Source: CALMNV01 sp035688975
Lineage (GTDB): Bacteria; Actinomycetota; Actinomycetes; Actinomycetales; Dermatophilaceae
NCBI RefSeq assembly: GCF_035688975.1
Contig: NZ_DASSMH010000141.1
Span: 1-26,391, forward strand
Direction: 5' to 3'
Length of the DNA: 26,391 nucleotides
Shown here: positions 7,243 through 15,209 of the stretch, piece after piece
Position numbering within the stretch: position 1 is the first letter of the stretch
Layout: every line of letters begins with the position of its first letter
Notes under the pieces: generated by a model
What the model was told of the DNA's origin: nothing
The model's database searches: none
The model's input: the letters and a program-made list of their open reading frames with translations, nothing else
Position numbers and translations under genes: made by a program

Positions 7243-8928
7243 GTGAGCGAGGGCACCCGAGCGCAGACCGACGTCGACCGCATCGCGGAGGCCTACCTCG
7301 ACGCCTACGTGCGGCTCAGCCCCATCGGGGCCACGACCATGGGGGTGCCCGGTCGCGAGGACGAGCTCGACGACTTCTCCCCCGCCGGCCTGGCCGAGCT
7401 CTCCCGGCTGCGCCGCTCGACCCTCGTGGCCCTCGAGGCCGCCACCGCCGCCGACGACGTCGACCGGGTGACCCTGGCGACGATGCGCGAGCGCCTCGGC
7501 CTCGCCGAGGAGGTGCACGCCGCCGGGCTCGACGCCATGTCGCTCAACGTGGTCGCCTCACCCGTGCAGGCGGTCCGGGACGTCTTCGACCTCATGCCGC
7601 AGGACACGCACGAGCAGTGGCGCACCCTCGGCGCGCGCCTGGCCCGGGTGCCCGAGGCGCTGGCCGGCTACCGCCAGTCGCTGCTCGCCGCACGCGACTC
7701 GGGACGGGTCAGCCCCCGTCGGCAGGTGCTGGCGTGCGCCCGGCAGAGCCGCGACCTCGTGGCCGCGGACGGCTACTTCGCCCACCTCGTGGCCGACGCC
7801 CGGGTCGGCGGCGCCCCCCTGCCGGGCGGCCCGAGGACCGAGCTCGAGCGCGGCACGCAGGCGGCGGCCGCGGCATACGAGGAGCTCGCACGCTTTCTCG
7901 AGGAGGAGCTGGCCCCTGCCGCCCCGGAGGCCGACGCCTGCGGCCGGGAGCGCTACGCCCTCGAGTCGCGGAGGCATCTCGGCGCGGCCGTGGACCTCGA
8001 CGAGTCCTACGCCTGGGGCCTGGAGGAGCTGGCGCGGGTCCACGCCGCCATGCAGGAGGTCGCGCAGACGCTGCGTCCGGGAGCGACGGTCCACGAGGCC
8101 GCCGGGATGCTCGACGCCGACCCGAGGTACCAGCTGGAGGGCACGGACGAGCTGCAGGCCTGGATGCAGGACCGGGCCGACGAGGCCGTCGCCGAGCTCG
8201 CGGACGTCCACTTCGACATCCCGGAGCCGGTCCGGCGGATCGAGTGCCGGATCGCGCCCACCCACACGGGCAGCATCTACTACACGCCACCGAGCGACGA
8301 CTTCTCGCGGCCCGGGCGGATGTGGTGGTCGGTGCCGAGGGGGAACACGCGGTTCGCGACGTGGACCGAGCTGACGACCGTCTACCACGAGGGCGTCCCG
8401 GGGCACCACCTGCAGATGGCGCAGACGGTCTACCGCTCGGGGACGCTCAACCGGTGGCGCCGGCTGCAGGCGTGGACCTCGGGGCACGCCGAGGGGTGGG
8501 CCCTCTACGCGGAGCGGCTCATGGCCGAGCTGGGCTACCTCGACGACCCGGGCAACCGGATGGGCTGGCTCGGCGGGCAGTCCCTGCGGGCCGCCCGGGT
8601 CGTCCTCGACATCGGCGTGCACTGCGGCCTCGAGGCTCCCGAGGAGGTCGGCGGGGGCGCCTGGGACCACCCCAAGGCCTGGCGGTTCCTCACCGCGCAC
8701 GCGCTGCTCGACGAGAAGGTGCTGCGCTTCGAGCTCGACCGCTACCTGGGCTGGCCGGGACAGGCGCCGACCTACAAGCTCGGCGAGCGGCTCTGGCTGC
8801 AGCTGCGCGAGGAGGTCAAGGAGCGCGAGGGCGACGCCTTCGACCTCAAGGCCTTCCACCGCCGGGCCCTCGACCTCGGCAGTGTGGGCCTCGACGTCCT
8901 GCGCGCCGCGGTCCTCGGCGGCCTCTGA
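7243..8928 (+). CDS. DUF885 family protein, putative zinc metallopeptidase
   Basis: 561 aa from GTG 7243. The C-terminal half carries the DUF885 core: YHEGVPGHHLQ (381-391) with H382, E383, H388 and H389 as likely zinc/catalytic residues, and SGHAEGWALYAERL (413-426) with E417 as the probable third ligand. The N-terminal half is helical and gives a solvent-exposed cap, as in M3/M32-like gluzincins. No signal peptide or membrane segment is visible, so the protein should be cytoplasmic. Members are usually annotated as uncharacterised; peptidase activity is inferred from the motif. An upstream in-frame ATG at 7216 exists but precedes the TACGTT box. The stop is 56 bases before maf, which has its own promoter box. 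Confidence 0.88.
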   Translation: MSEGTRAQTDVDRIAEAYLDAYVRLSPIGATTMGVPGREDELDDFSPAGLAELSRLRRSTLVALEAATAADDVDRVTLATMRERLGLAEEVHAAGLDAMSLNVVASPVQAVRDVFDLMPQDTHEQWRTLGARLARVPEALAGYRQSLLAARDSGRVSPRRQVLACARQSRDLVAADGYFAHLVADARVGGAPLPGGPRTELERGTQAAAAAYEELARFLEEELAPAAPEADACGRERYALESRRHLGAAVDLDESYAWGLEELARVHAAMQEVAQTLRPGATVHEAAGMLDADPRYQLEGTDELQAWMQDRADEAVAELADVHFDIPEPVRRIECRIAPTHTGSIYYTPPSDDFSRPGRMWWSVPRGNTRFATWTELTTVYHEGVPGHHLQMAQTVYRSGTLNRWRRLQAWTSGHAEGWALYAERLMAELGYLDDPGNRMGWLGGQSLRAARVVLDIGVHCGLEAPEEVGGGAWDHPKAWRFLTAHALLDEKVLRFELDRYLGWPGQAPTYKLGERLWLQLREEVKEREGDAFDLKAFHRRALDLGSVGLDVLRAAVLGGL

Positions 8929-8971
8929 CCGACCGGAGGCGCCGGGGGCCGGGTGGAGGGCGGTGTCGCCC

Positions 8972-8977
8972 TACGCT
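8972..8977 (+). promoter_or_regulatory. Candidate leaderless -10 box of maf
   Basis: TACGCT, first T 13 bases before ATG 8985, in the short gap behind the DUF885 gene. No ribosome site is present. Confidence 0.5.
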
Positions 8978-8984
8978 GTGCCGT

Positions 8985-9632
8985 ATGCCGCCCGCCGTGA
9001 CCCTCGTGCTCGCCTCGGCCTCCCCGGCCCGCGCCGCCACGCTGCGGTCGGCGGGCATCGAGCCCGTCATCGTCGTGAGCGGGGTCGACGAGGACCACGC
9101 CGTGGAGCAGGCCACCCGACGCTACGGGCCGCTCGGGCCGGCCGACGTCGCCCTGCTGCTCGCCCGGGCCAAGGCCGAGGACGTCGCGCACCGCACCGAG
9201 GAGTCCGCCGTCGTCCTCGGCTGTGACTCCGTCCTCGAGCTCGACGGCGAGGTGCACGGCAAGCCGACGGACGCGGTCGAGGCGGTGGCGCGCTGGCGAC
9301 GCATGCGGGGGCGGTCCGGCGTCCTGCACACGGGGCACTGGATCGTCGACGACAGGTCGGAGGGCAGCGGCGCCACGCTCGGGGAGACGGCATCGACCAC
9401 GGTGCACTTCGCGTTGCTGTCCGACGCCGAGGTCGAGGCCTACGTCGCGACGGGCGAGCCGCTGCGCGTCGCGGGGGCGTTCACGATCGACGGCCTCGGC
9501 GGCGCCTTCGTCAGGGGCATCGAGGGCGACCCGCACAACGTCGTGGGGGTCTCGCTGCCGCTCCTGCGCGAGCTGCTCGGCCAGGCCGGCGTCGGCTGGT
9601 TCGACGTCGCCGGGCCGCACGCGCGCAGATAG
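8985..9632 (+). CDS. maf: Maf-like nucleoside triphosphate pyrophosphatase
   Basis: 215 aa. Maf/YhdE-type enzymes hydrolyse dTTP, UTP or modified nucleotides to the monophosphate and pyrophosphate and are linked to house-cleaning and septum inhibition. Family motifs are in order: ASASPARAATLRSAG near the start (S-x-S-P-R), LLARAKAEDVA with the conserved A-K pair, GCDSVLELDGEVHGKP with the catalytic aspartate, and GAFTIDGLGGAFVRGIEGD followed by NVVGVSLPLL at the end. The canonical D-S-V and K-P positions are kept. The ATG at 8985 is set by the TACGCT box 13 bases upstream. The 3' end faces the glycosyltransferase gene with only seven bases between stops, so no separate terminator fits. M. tuberculosis has maf (Rv3282) right behind accE5. 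Confidence 0.93.
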   Translation: MPPAVTLVLASASPARAATLRSAGIEPVIVVSGVDEDHAVEQATRRYGPLGPADVALLLARAKAEDVAHRTEESAVVLGCDSVLELDGEVHGKPTDAVEAVARWRRMRGRSGVLHTGHWIVDDRSEGSGATLGETASTTVHFALLSDAEVEAYVATGEPLRVAGAFTIDGLGGAFVRGIEGDPHNVVGVSLPLLRELLGQAGVGWFDVAGPHARR

Positions 9633-9639
9633 GCCGGAC

Positions 9640-10866
9640 TCAGGGGTAGAGCAGCGGCCTGGCCACGAGCTGGTCGATGACAATGTACGTCGCGGTGTAC
9701 CACCACATGAGCACGCCGCCGACGCCGACGATGCCGCCGAGCGCCCAGTAGCGCCAGCGCCGCCACGGGCCCAGCGTGAGGAACCAGGCGATGAGCAGGG
9801 TCATCGGGAACGCGAGCAGCGCGTAGCGGACCCGGCTCGGCGTGGTGCTCGACACGAGGACGATGTATGCCGGGTACGCGCCGGCCCAGCCCCAGATCTC
9901 CGGCCCCCAGCGCCACGAGTGCCGCGTGAGCATGAACCACGTGAAGGCCGCGACGCCGAGCACGCCGAGCACCTGCGTGGCGACGCCGCCGTAGTCGTAG
10001 AGCAGGTTCCACCACATGTAGAGCTTGATCTTGGTCTGGATCTTCCACGCCAGCATCGTCTCGTTGTAGGCGTCCGGCGTGCCGGTCACCGCCGACGCGA
10101 TCGTCGGCCACAGCCAGGTCAGCATCCCGGCATACGCAGCGAGGGCGGCGAGGCCCACCCGCAGCCGGATGGGGTGGGGACCCTCGTCACCGGTCCGCCA
10201 CCGCACGACGGCGTGGGCGAGGATGACGGGCACCATGGCGATGACGACGTTGCGGCTCAGCGACAGCACGAGCAGCGACACGACGACCCAGCCGTACCGG
10301 CGTCGGCGCAGCAGCCACAGCGTGAGGGTCACGAGGAGCAGGGCCGTCGACTCGGTGTAGGAGGCGGAGAAGATCGGCGAGGCGACGTAGAAGCAGGTCG
10401 CGACGACGGCCACGACGGCCTCCCAGCGGCCCACCGCCTCGTCGACGAGCTTGAAGAGCATGAGGATGGCGGCGACCCCGATGAGCATCGACAGGATCGG
10501 GCCCACCACGACGAAGGGCAGCCCGGTCAGGCGCATGACGACGCCGACGGTGACCGGGAAGACGGGGTAGAAGGCCCAGGGGTTCATGTCGACCCGACCC
10601 GTCGCCGTGCGCGGCAGGACCTCCGGGTAGCCGCGCTCGGCGATGATGCGGTACCACTGGCCGTCCCAGTTGGTCATGACGCTGAGGTAGCCGGGGTCGG
10701 CCGCCTGCGGGTACGTGATGCGGATGAGCTCCTGCCCGAGGTGCAGCGCCATCTGGTCGTGGGACAGGACCGAGCCGGCGACCCAGACGAGCAGGCGTGA
10801 CACGGCATACACGAGGACGGGGAACCACACGCCGAACCGGCGGTAGAACGGCACCCGCGCCTCCAT
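9640..10866 (-). CDS. PIG-V-like GT-C membrane mannosyltransferase
   Basis: 408 aa from ATG 10866. About ten hydrophobic helices alternate with short charged loops. The first large outer loop has NWDGQWYRIIAERGYPE and further on NPWAFYPVFP, matching the W-D-G-x-W-Y and F-Y-P pattern of the PIG-V/GPI mannosyltransferase 2 family and related actinobacterial GT-C enzymes that use polyprenyl-phosphate mannose. The likely role is mannosylation of a cell-envelope lipid or glycan; the acceptor cannot be inferred. The start is uncertain: GTG 10935 and TTG 10968 are in frame, and no candidate has a good ribosome site. A TAGTCT box at 10968-10973 rules out the TTG and would give GTG 10935 a 26-nt leader. 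The gene is convergent with maf. Confidence 0.8.
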   Translation of the reverse strand: MEARVPFYRRFGVWFPVLVYAVSRLLVWVAGSVLSHDQMALHLGQELIRITYPQAADPGYLSVMTNWDGQWYRIIAERGYPEVLPRTATGRVDMNPWAFYPVFPVTVGVVMRLTGLPFVVVGPILSMLIGVAAILMLFKLVDEAVGRWEAVVAVVATCFYVASPIFSASYTESTALLLVTLTLWLLRRRRYGWVVVSLLVLSLSRNVVIAMVPVILAHAVVRWRTGDEGPHPIRLRVGLAALAAYAGMLTWLWPTIASAVTGTPDAYNETMLAWKIQTKIKLYMWWNLLYDYGGVATQVLGVLGVAAFTWFMLTRHSWRWGPEIWGWAGAYPAYIVLVSSTTPSRVRYALLAFPMTLLIAWFLTLGPWRRWRYWALGGIVGVGGVLMWWYTATYIVIDQLVARPLLYP

Positions 10867-10967
10867 GGCGCGGTCGACGGACTCGAGTGTGGCGGTGATG
10901 ATCGGCTCCAACGTCGCGGGCGGGCAGCAGCCCACCAGGCGCTGAGGCGACGGTGGGCGTGGTCTCA

Positions 10968-10973
10968 AGACTA
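10968..10973 (-). promoter_or_regulatory. Possible -10 box of the GT-C gene
   Basis: TAGTCT on the minus strand in the gap between the second carboxyltransferase and the glycosyltransferase. It does not sit at the leaderless spacing from any start codon, so support is weaker than for the other boxes. Confidence 0.3.
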
Positions 10974-10980
10974 CGACGAC

Positions 10981-10998
10981 GGCCGCCCCGGAGCGGCC
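10981..10998 (-). terminator. GC-rich hairpin behind the second carboxyltransferase
   Basis: GGCCGC and GCGGCC (6-base arms) flank CCCGGA, starting 32 bases beyond the stop of the carboxyltransferase gene. There is no T-run, so intrinsic termination would be weak or of the hairpin-only type proposed for actinobacteria. Confidence 0.35.
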
Positions 10999-11029
10999 TC
11001 GGCAGGCGGGCGCCGCTCAGGCGAGCGGG

Positions 11030-12634
11030 TCAGACGGGGGGCACGGAGCGGCGCCGCTCGCTGAAGCGGCGATCCCGCCTGGCGGCGTAGGCGAGGCGGC
11101 GCACGAGGTCGTCGCGCAGCTCGTCGGCCTCGAGCACGGAGTCGAGGACGAGGTCCGCCGCCAGGCGCTCGATGTCCACATCAGCCTCGTACTCGCGGCG
11201 CCGCTCGGCCACGAAGGCGTCGCGGGCGGCCACGCCGGAGCTCTGCTCGACCTCGGCGATCTTGTTCGCGTAGACCGCGTTGACCGCGGCCTCCGGGCCC
11301 ATCACCGCGATGCGCGCCGTCGGCAGGGCGATCGTCGCATCCGGCCCGAAGCCGGGCCCGCCCATGGCGTAGAGACCGGCGCCGTAGGCCTTGCGCAGCA
11401 CGACGCAGAACTGCGGCACGGTCGCCGAGGCCACGGCGCTGACCATCTTGGCCCCGTGCCGGATGATGCCGCCGCGCTCCACCTCCGAGCCGATCATGAA
11501 GCCCGGGACGTCGGCGAGGTAGACGAGCGGGACGTTGAACGCGTCGCAGAGCCAGATGAACCTGGCCGCCTTGTCGGCACTGTCGGTGAAGAGCACCCCG
11601 CCCTTCACCACGGAGTTGTTGGCGAGGATGCCGACCGTCTCGCCGCGCAGCCGCCCGAAGCCGATGACGAGCTCGGCCGCCCACAGCGGCTTGAGCTCGA
11701 AGAACGAGTCCGCGTCCACCAGCCCGTCGATGACCTCGTGCACGTCGAAGGGCACCGACTCCCGCTCCGGCACCGTATGCCGGGTCAGCGGAGCGGCCGG
11801 CTCCTCGGGGTCGTAGGACGGCGGCGAGTCGCGCCAGCTGCCGGGCACGTACGAGAAGTAGAGCTTGGCGAGCTCGATGGCGTCCGCGTCGTCCGCGGCG
11901 AGCAGGTCACCCACGCCCGAGACGGTGCAGTGCATCCGCGCGCCGCCCATCTCCTCGAGGGAGACCTTCTCCCCGACGACCATCTCGGCCATGCGTGGGC
12001 TGCCGAGGTACATCGAGGCGTTGCCCTCGACCATGATGATGACGTCGCAGAAGCTCGGGATGTAGGCGCCGCCGGCCGCGCTCGGGCCGAAGAGGCAGCA
12101 GATCTGCGGCACCTTTCCGGACAGCGCGACCTGGTTGTGGAAGATCCGGCCGGCGCCGCGGCGACCTGGGAACATCTCGACCTGGTCGGTGATGCGGGCC
12201 CCGGCGGAGTCGACGAACCAGAAGACGGGCAGCTCCTCACGCAGCGCCATCTCGGTGGCCCGGACGATCTTCTCGACGGTGCGGGCTCCCCAGGACCCGG
12301 CCTTGACGGTCGGGTCGTTGGCGATGACGACGGCCGGCCGGCCGTCGACGGTGCCCCGGCCGGTGACGACGCCGTCGGCGGGCAGCCCCGGCTCCAGCGC
12401 GTTGGCGTAGCGGCCGTCCTCGACGAAGGACCCCGCGTCGAAGAGGAGGTCGATCCGCTCGCGCACGTAGATCTTGCCCTGGGCCTCGAGCTTGGCCCGG
12501 GCCTTCGGCGGCGGGGCCGACGAGGCGGCGTATGCCGCCTGCAGCCGGGTCCGCACATCGGCCACGCGGGGGTCGGCGCCCGGGTCGGACCGGGGTTCGG
12601 CGGGGCCATCCGCGCCGGCATCGGCCTGCGTCAT
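11030..12634 (-). CDS. Acyl-CoA carboxylase carboxyltransferase subunit, second type (specificity unknown)
   Basis: 534 aa. Full-length carboxyltransferase with both crotonase-like halves: DSAGARITDQVEMFPGRRG and FGPSAAGGAYIPSF in the N-half, DVPGFMIGSEVERGGIIRHGAK and KAYGAGLYAMGG in the C-half. The residue aligned with the propionyl-specific D425 of the accD5 product is a tyrosine, and the second glycine pair reads G-A-G-L, so the substrate should differ. The neighbouring acyl-CoA dehydrogenase suggests a branched-chain or methylcrotonyl-like acyl-CoA, but the FGAGNYGM-type segment of classical methylcrotonyl-CoA carboxylase is absent. The ATG at 12634 overlaps the dehydrogenase stop by four bases. 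No biotin subunit is adjacent, so the AccA3-like protein or a distant subunit must partner it. Confidence 0.88.
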   Translation of the reverse strand: MTQADAGADGPAEPRSDPGADPRVADVRTRLQAAYAASSAPPPKARAKLEAQGKIYVRERIDLLFDAGSFVEDGRYANALEPGLPADGVVTGRGTVDGRPAVVIANDPTVKAGSWGARTVEKIVRATEMALREELPVFWFVDSAGARITDQVEMFPGRRGAGRIFHNQVALSGKVPQICCLFGPSAAGGAYIPSFCDVIIMVEGNASMYLGSPRMAEMVVGEKVSLEEMGGARMHCTVSGVGDLLAADDADAIELAKLYFSYVPGSWRDSPPSYDPEEPAAPLTRHTVPERESVPFDVHEVIDGLVDADSFFELKPLWAAELVIGFGRLRGETVGILANNSVVKGGVLFTDSADKAARFIWLCDAFNVPLVYLADVPGFMIGSEVERGGIIRHGAKMVSAVASATVPQFCVVLRKAYGAGLYAMGGPGFGPDATIALPTARIAVMGPEAAVNAVYANKIAEVEQSSGVAARDAFVAERRREYEADVDIERLAADLVLDSVLEADELRDDLVRRLAYAARRDRRFSERRRSVPPV

Positions 12635-13803
12635 GCCGGCAGCCCCAGACCACGCGCGATGACCATCCGCTGCACCTCCGAGGTCCCTTCGCCGATCTCG
12701 AGGATCTTGGCGTCGCGGTAGAACCGGGCCACGGGGTACTCCTCCATGAAGCCGTTGCCGCCGAAGACCTGGGTTGCGATCCGGGTGGCGGTGACGGCGG
12801 CCTCCGTCGAGTGCAGCTTGGCGATGGCGGCGGCGTGCTTGACCTCGCGGCTGGAGCGCCGACCCGCGTGCAGCTCGTCCTTGAGCCAGGCCGCCTTGTA
12901 GGTGAGCAGCCGGGCGGACTCCACCATGACCGCGAGGTCGGCCACCTGGAAGGCGACCCCCTGGTTGGCGCCGATGGGGCGACCGAACGCCATGCGTGTC
13001 CTGGCGTAGTCGGCGGCGAGCTCCAGGCAGGCCTGCGCGCAGCCGACGGCGAGCGCCGAGATGGCGATGCGACCGTCGTCGAGAATCGTGAGGAACTGGC
13101 GGAAGCCGTCTCCCTCACGGCCGAGCAGGTTGGCCGTCGGCACCCGGCAGCCGTCGAACGTGAGCCCATGAGTGTCGGACACGTGCCAGCCCAGCTTGCG
13201 GTAGGCCGGCTCGACGGTGAAGCCCGGCGTGCCGGAGGGGACGAGGATCGCCGAGATCTGCGCGGAGCCGTCGGGGTTGGTGCCGGTGCGGGCGGTGACC
13301 GTGACGACCGAGGTGATGGGAGTGCCCGAGTTGGTGATGAAGGCCTTGGCACCGTCGAGGACCCACTCGTCCCCGTCGCGGACGGCCCGGGTGCGGGTCG
13401 CACCGGCATCGGACCCTGCCTCGGGCTCGCTCAGCCCGAAGCCCGCCAGCGCGCGGCCCGCGACGAGGTCCGGCAGGAAGCGGTCCTTCTGCTCGGCGTC
13501 GCCGTAGGTCAGGATCGGGTTGATCCCGAGGCCCACGCCCGCCGAGAGCGTGATCCCCACCGACTGGTCCACCCGCCCCAGCTCCTCGATGGCCACGCAG
13601 AGGCTCGTGAAGTCGCCGTCGCTGCCGCCGTGCTCCGCCGGCACGATGAGGCCGAAGAGGCCGAGGTCGCCCATCTTGGGCACGAGCTCGGTCGGGAACC
13701 GGGCCTCCCGGTCCCAGTCGGCGATGTGCGGGGCGACCTCCTTCTCGGCGAAGTCGCGCACGACCTTGCGGAAGTCCTCGTGGTCCTGGCTGAGCTCGAA
13801 CAT
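12631..13803 (-). CDS. Acyl-CoA dehydrogenase
   Basis: 390 aa FAD enzyme that oxidises acyl-CoA to 2-enoyl-CoA and passes electrons to ETF. The helical N-domain starts FELSQDHEDFRKVVRDF. The first family signature is GLSEPEAGSDAGA (123-135), the second spans 345-364 (QVFGGNGF to FYRD). The likely catalytic base is E372 in IGEGTSEVQR, at the MCAD E376 position; isovaleryl-CoA dehydrogenases instead use a residue in helix G, so the substrate remains open. The ATG at 13803 follows AAGGGAGAGGG. The gene forms a two-gene operon with the carboxyltransferase (ATGA overlap) and is divergent from a MerR regulator with a shared operator-like dyad. Confidence 0.93.
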   Translation of the reverse strand: MFELSQDHEDFRKVVRDFAEKEVAPHIADWDREARFPTELVPKMGDLGLFGLIVPAEHGGSDGDFTSLCVAIEELGRVDQSVGITLSAGVGLGINPILTYGDAEQKDRFLPDLVAGRALAGFGLSEPEAGSDAGATRTRAVRDGDEWVLDGAKAFITNSGTPITSVVTVTARTGTNPDGSAQISAILVPSGTPGFTVEPAYRKLGWHVSDTHGLTFDGCRVPTANLLGREGDGFRQFLTILDDGRIAISALAVGCAQACLELAADYARTRMAFGRPIGANQGVAFQVADLAVMVESARLLTYKAAWLKDELHAGRRSSREVKHAAAIAKLHSTEAAVTATRIATQVFGGNGFMEEYPVARFYRDAKILEIGEGTSEVQRMVIARGLGLPA

Positions 13804-13822
13804 CCCTCTCCCTTGATTGACG

Positions 13823-13838
13823 TTGACGTAAACGTAAA
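13823..13838. promoter_or_regulatory. Candidate MerR/LiuR-type operator
   Basis: TTGACGTAAACGTAAA is a near-perfect 16-bp dyad (TTgACGT, AA, ACGTaAA) in the short gap between the acyl-CoA dehydrogenase and the merR-type gene. A further TTGACGT-like half (ATTGACGTTG) lies just left of it. The ACGT-based dyad is AT-rich against its surroundings and suits control of both divergent genes by the adjacent MerR protein. Confidence 0.6.
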
Positions 13839-13852
13839 GCATGATTCCTGGT

Positions 13853-14245
13853 ATGACAAGCGGCCCGACGTGGACCATCGCGCAGGTGGCGCAGGAGTTC
13901 GGCGTCACGCACCGGACCGTCCGCCACTACGAGGAGCTCGGCCTCATCAGCCCCGAGCGGCGCGGCACGCAGCGCGTCTTCCGCCCACGTGACCGGACGC
14001 GCCTCGGCCTCATCCTGCGGGGCAAACGGCTCGGCTTCCCGCTCGAGGAGATCCGCACGATCATCGACCTCTTCGACGCGCCCCGGGGGCGGCGCGCGCA
14101 GCTGGAGTACGTCCTCGGCCAGATCGACGAGCGGCGCGCCGACCTCGAGCGGCGCCGCCGCGACCTCGACGACGCGATCGCCGAGCTCGGCGACTTCGAG
14201 CGTCGCTGCCGGGCCGACCTCGAGCGGCTCGGCGACGACGGGTGA
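13853..14245 (+). CDS. MerR-family transcriptional regulator (LiuR-like)
   Basis: 130 aa. The N-terminal winged helix-turn-helix is typical: TIAQVAQEFGVTHRTVRHYEELGL, then a wing with RRGTQRVFRPRDRTRL, followed by RGKRLGFPLEEIRTIIDLF. The C-terminal part is a long coiled coil (about 85-128, ERRADLERRRRDLDDAI) with no cysteine metal site, as in regulators that sense acyl-CoA intermediates rather than metals. Its divergent position to an acyl-CoA dehydrogenase/carboxyltransferase operon matches the liu and related branched-chain catabolic clusters. ATG 13853 is preferred over ATG 13841 because homologues begin near the helix-turn-helix and a CATGAT box lies 13 bases upstream; the longer start adds four residues. 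Confidence 0.88.
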   Translation: MTSGPTWTIAQVAQEFGVTHRTVRHYEELGLISPERRGTQRVFRPRDRTRLGLILRGKRLGFPLEEIRTIIDLFDAPRGRRAQLEYVLGQIDERRADLERRRRDLDDAIAELGDFERRCRADLERLGDDG

Positions 14246-14294
14246 GCCTCGACCTGCCCGTCAGGTGACCGGGCGAGCGTGTGAGGATGGCCCC

Positions 14295-15209
14295 ATGAGC
14301 GTTGACGACACCGAGCTCGACCCCCAGCTCGACCCCCAGCTCGACCCCAAGATCCAGGCCTACGCACACCCCGAACGGCTGGTGACGACGCAGTGGCTGG
14401 CCGAGCAGATCGGCTCCGGACGCGTCGGTGGCCCCGACGGCATCGCCCTGCTGGAGTCGGACGAGGACGTCCTGCTCTACGACACCGGCCACATCCCCGG
14501 CGCGCTGAAGATCGACTGGCACCTCGACCTCAACGACCCGGTGACCCGCGACTACGTCGACGGCCAGCGCTTCGCCGAGGTCATGGGTGCGCGCGGCATC
14601 TCCCGCGACACGACGGTCGTGATCTACGGCGACAAGAGCAACTGGTGGGCGGCATACGCGCTGTGGGTCTTCAGCCTGTTCGGCCACGAGGACGTGCGGC
14701 TGCTCGACGGGGGCCGGGCCAAGTGGATCGCCGAGGGCCGGGAGCTGACCCGCGACGTGCCGACCGTCACCGCCGTCGACTACCCGGTCGTGGACCGCGA
14801 CGACGCCCCGATCCGCGCCTTCAAGGAGGACGTGCTCGGCCACCTCGGCAAGCCGCTCGTCGACGTCCGCTCACCCGGCGAGTACAGCGGCGAGCTGCTC
14901 CACATGCCGGACTACCCGCAGGAGGGCGCCATGCGCGGCGGCCACATCCCCGGCGCGAAGTCCGTGCCCTGGGCCCGGGCGGCGAACGACGACGGCACGT
15001 TCAAGTCGCGCGAGGAGCTCGAGCGGCTCTACCTCGACGAGCAGGGCCTGTCGCCCGACGACGACGTCGTCGCCTACTGCCGGATCGGCGAGCGGTCGTC
15101 GCACACCTGGTTCGTGCTCACCCACCTGCTCGGTTTCGAGAAGGTCCGCAACTACGACGGCTCTTGGACCGAGTGGGGCAACGCCGTGCGGGTCCCCATC
15201 GAGCGGTGA
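14295..15209 (+). CDS. sseA: Thiosulfate/3-mercaptopyruvate sulfurtransferase, tandem rhodanese
   Basis: 304 aa with two rhodanese domains. The first (about 28-160) is inactive by motif (GDKSNWWAAYALWVF, no cysteine), the second (about 180-300) has the active loop YCRIGERSSHTW with the catalytic cysteine, plus DVRSPGEYSGE and GGHIPGAKSVPWA. It transfers sulfane sulfur from thiosulfate or mercaptopyruvate to an acceptor. The N-terminus contains LDPQLDPQLDPK, encoded by a 12-bp tandem repeat at 14316-14351. The GTGA overlap with the next gene (sufE-like) indicates a coupled pair, as in M. tuberculosis sseA-Rv3284, so sulfur is probably handed to SufE. ATG 14295 lacks a ribosome site. Confidence 0.92.
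   Translation: MSVDDTELDPQLDPQLDPKIQAYAHPERLVTTQWLAEQIGSGRVGGPDGIALLESDEDVLLYDTGHIPGALKIDWHLDLNDPVTRDYVDGQRFAEVMGARGISRDTTVVIYGDKSNWWAAYALWVFSLFGHEDVRLLDGGRAKWIAEGRELTRDVPTVTAVDYPVVDRDDAPIRAFKEDVLGHLGKPLVDVRSPGEYSGELLHMPDYPQEGAMRGGHIPGAKSVPWARAANDDGTFKSREELERLYLDEQGLSPDDDVVAYCRIGERSSHTWFVLTHLLGFEKVRNYDGSWTEWGNAVRVPIER
14316..14351 (+). repeat. In-frame 12-bp coding repeat in sseA
   Basis: CTCGACCCCCAG is present at 14316 and 14328, and a third diverged copy (CTCGACCCCAAG) follows at 14340. It encodes LDPQ repeats in the disordered N-terminus. Confidence 0.9.

Noticed and set aside
3657..12634. The two carboxyltransferase genes as a recent duplication
   Set aside because: They differ throughout, including the glycine-pair region, the substrate-selecting position and both termini, so they belong to separate old subfamilies.
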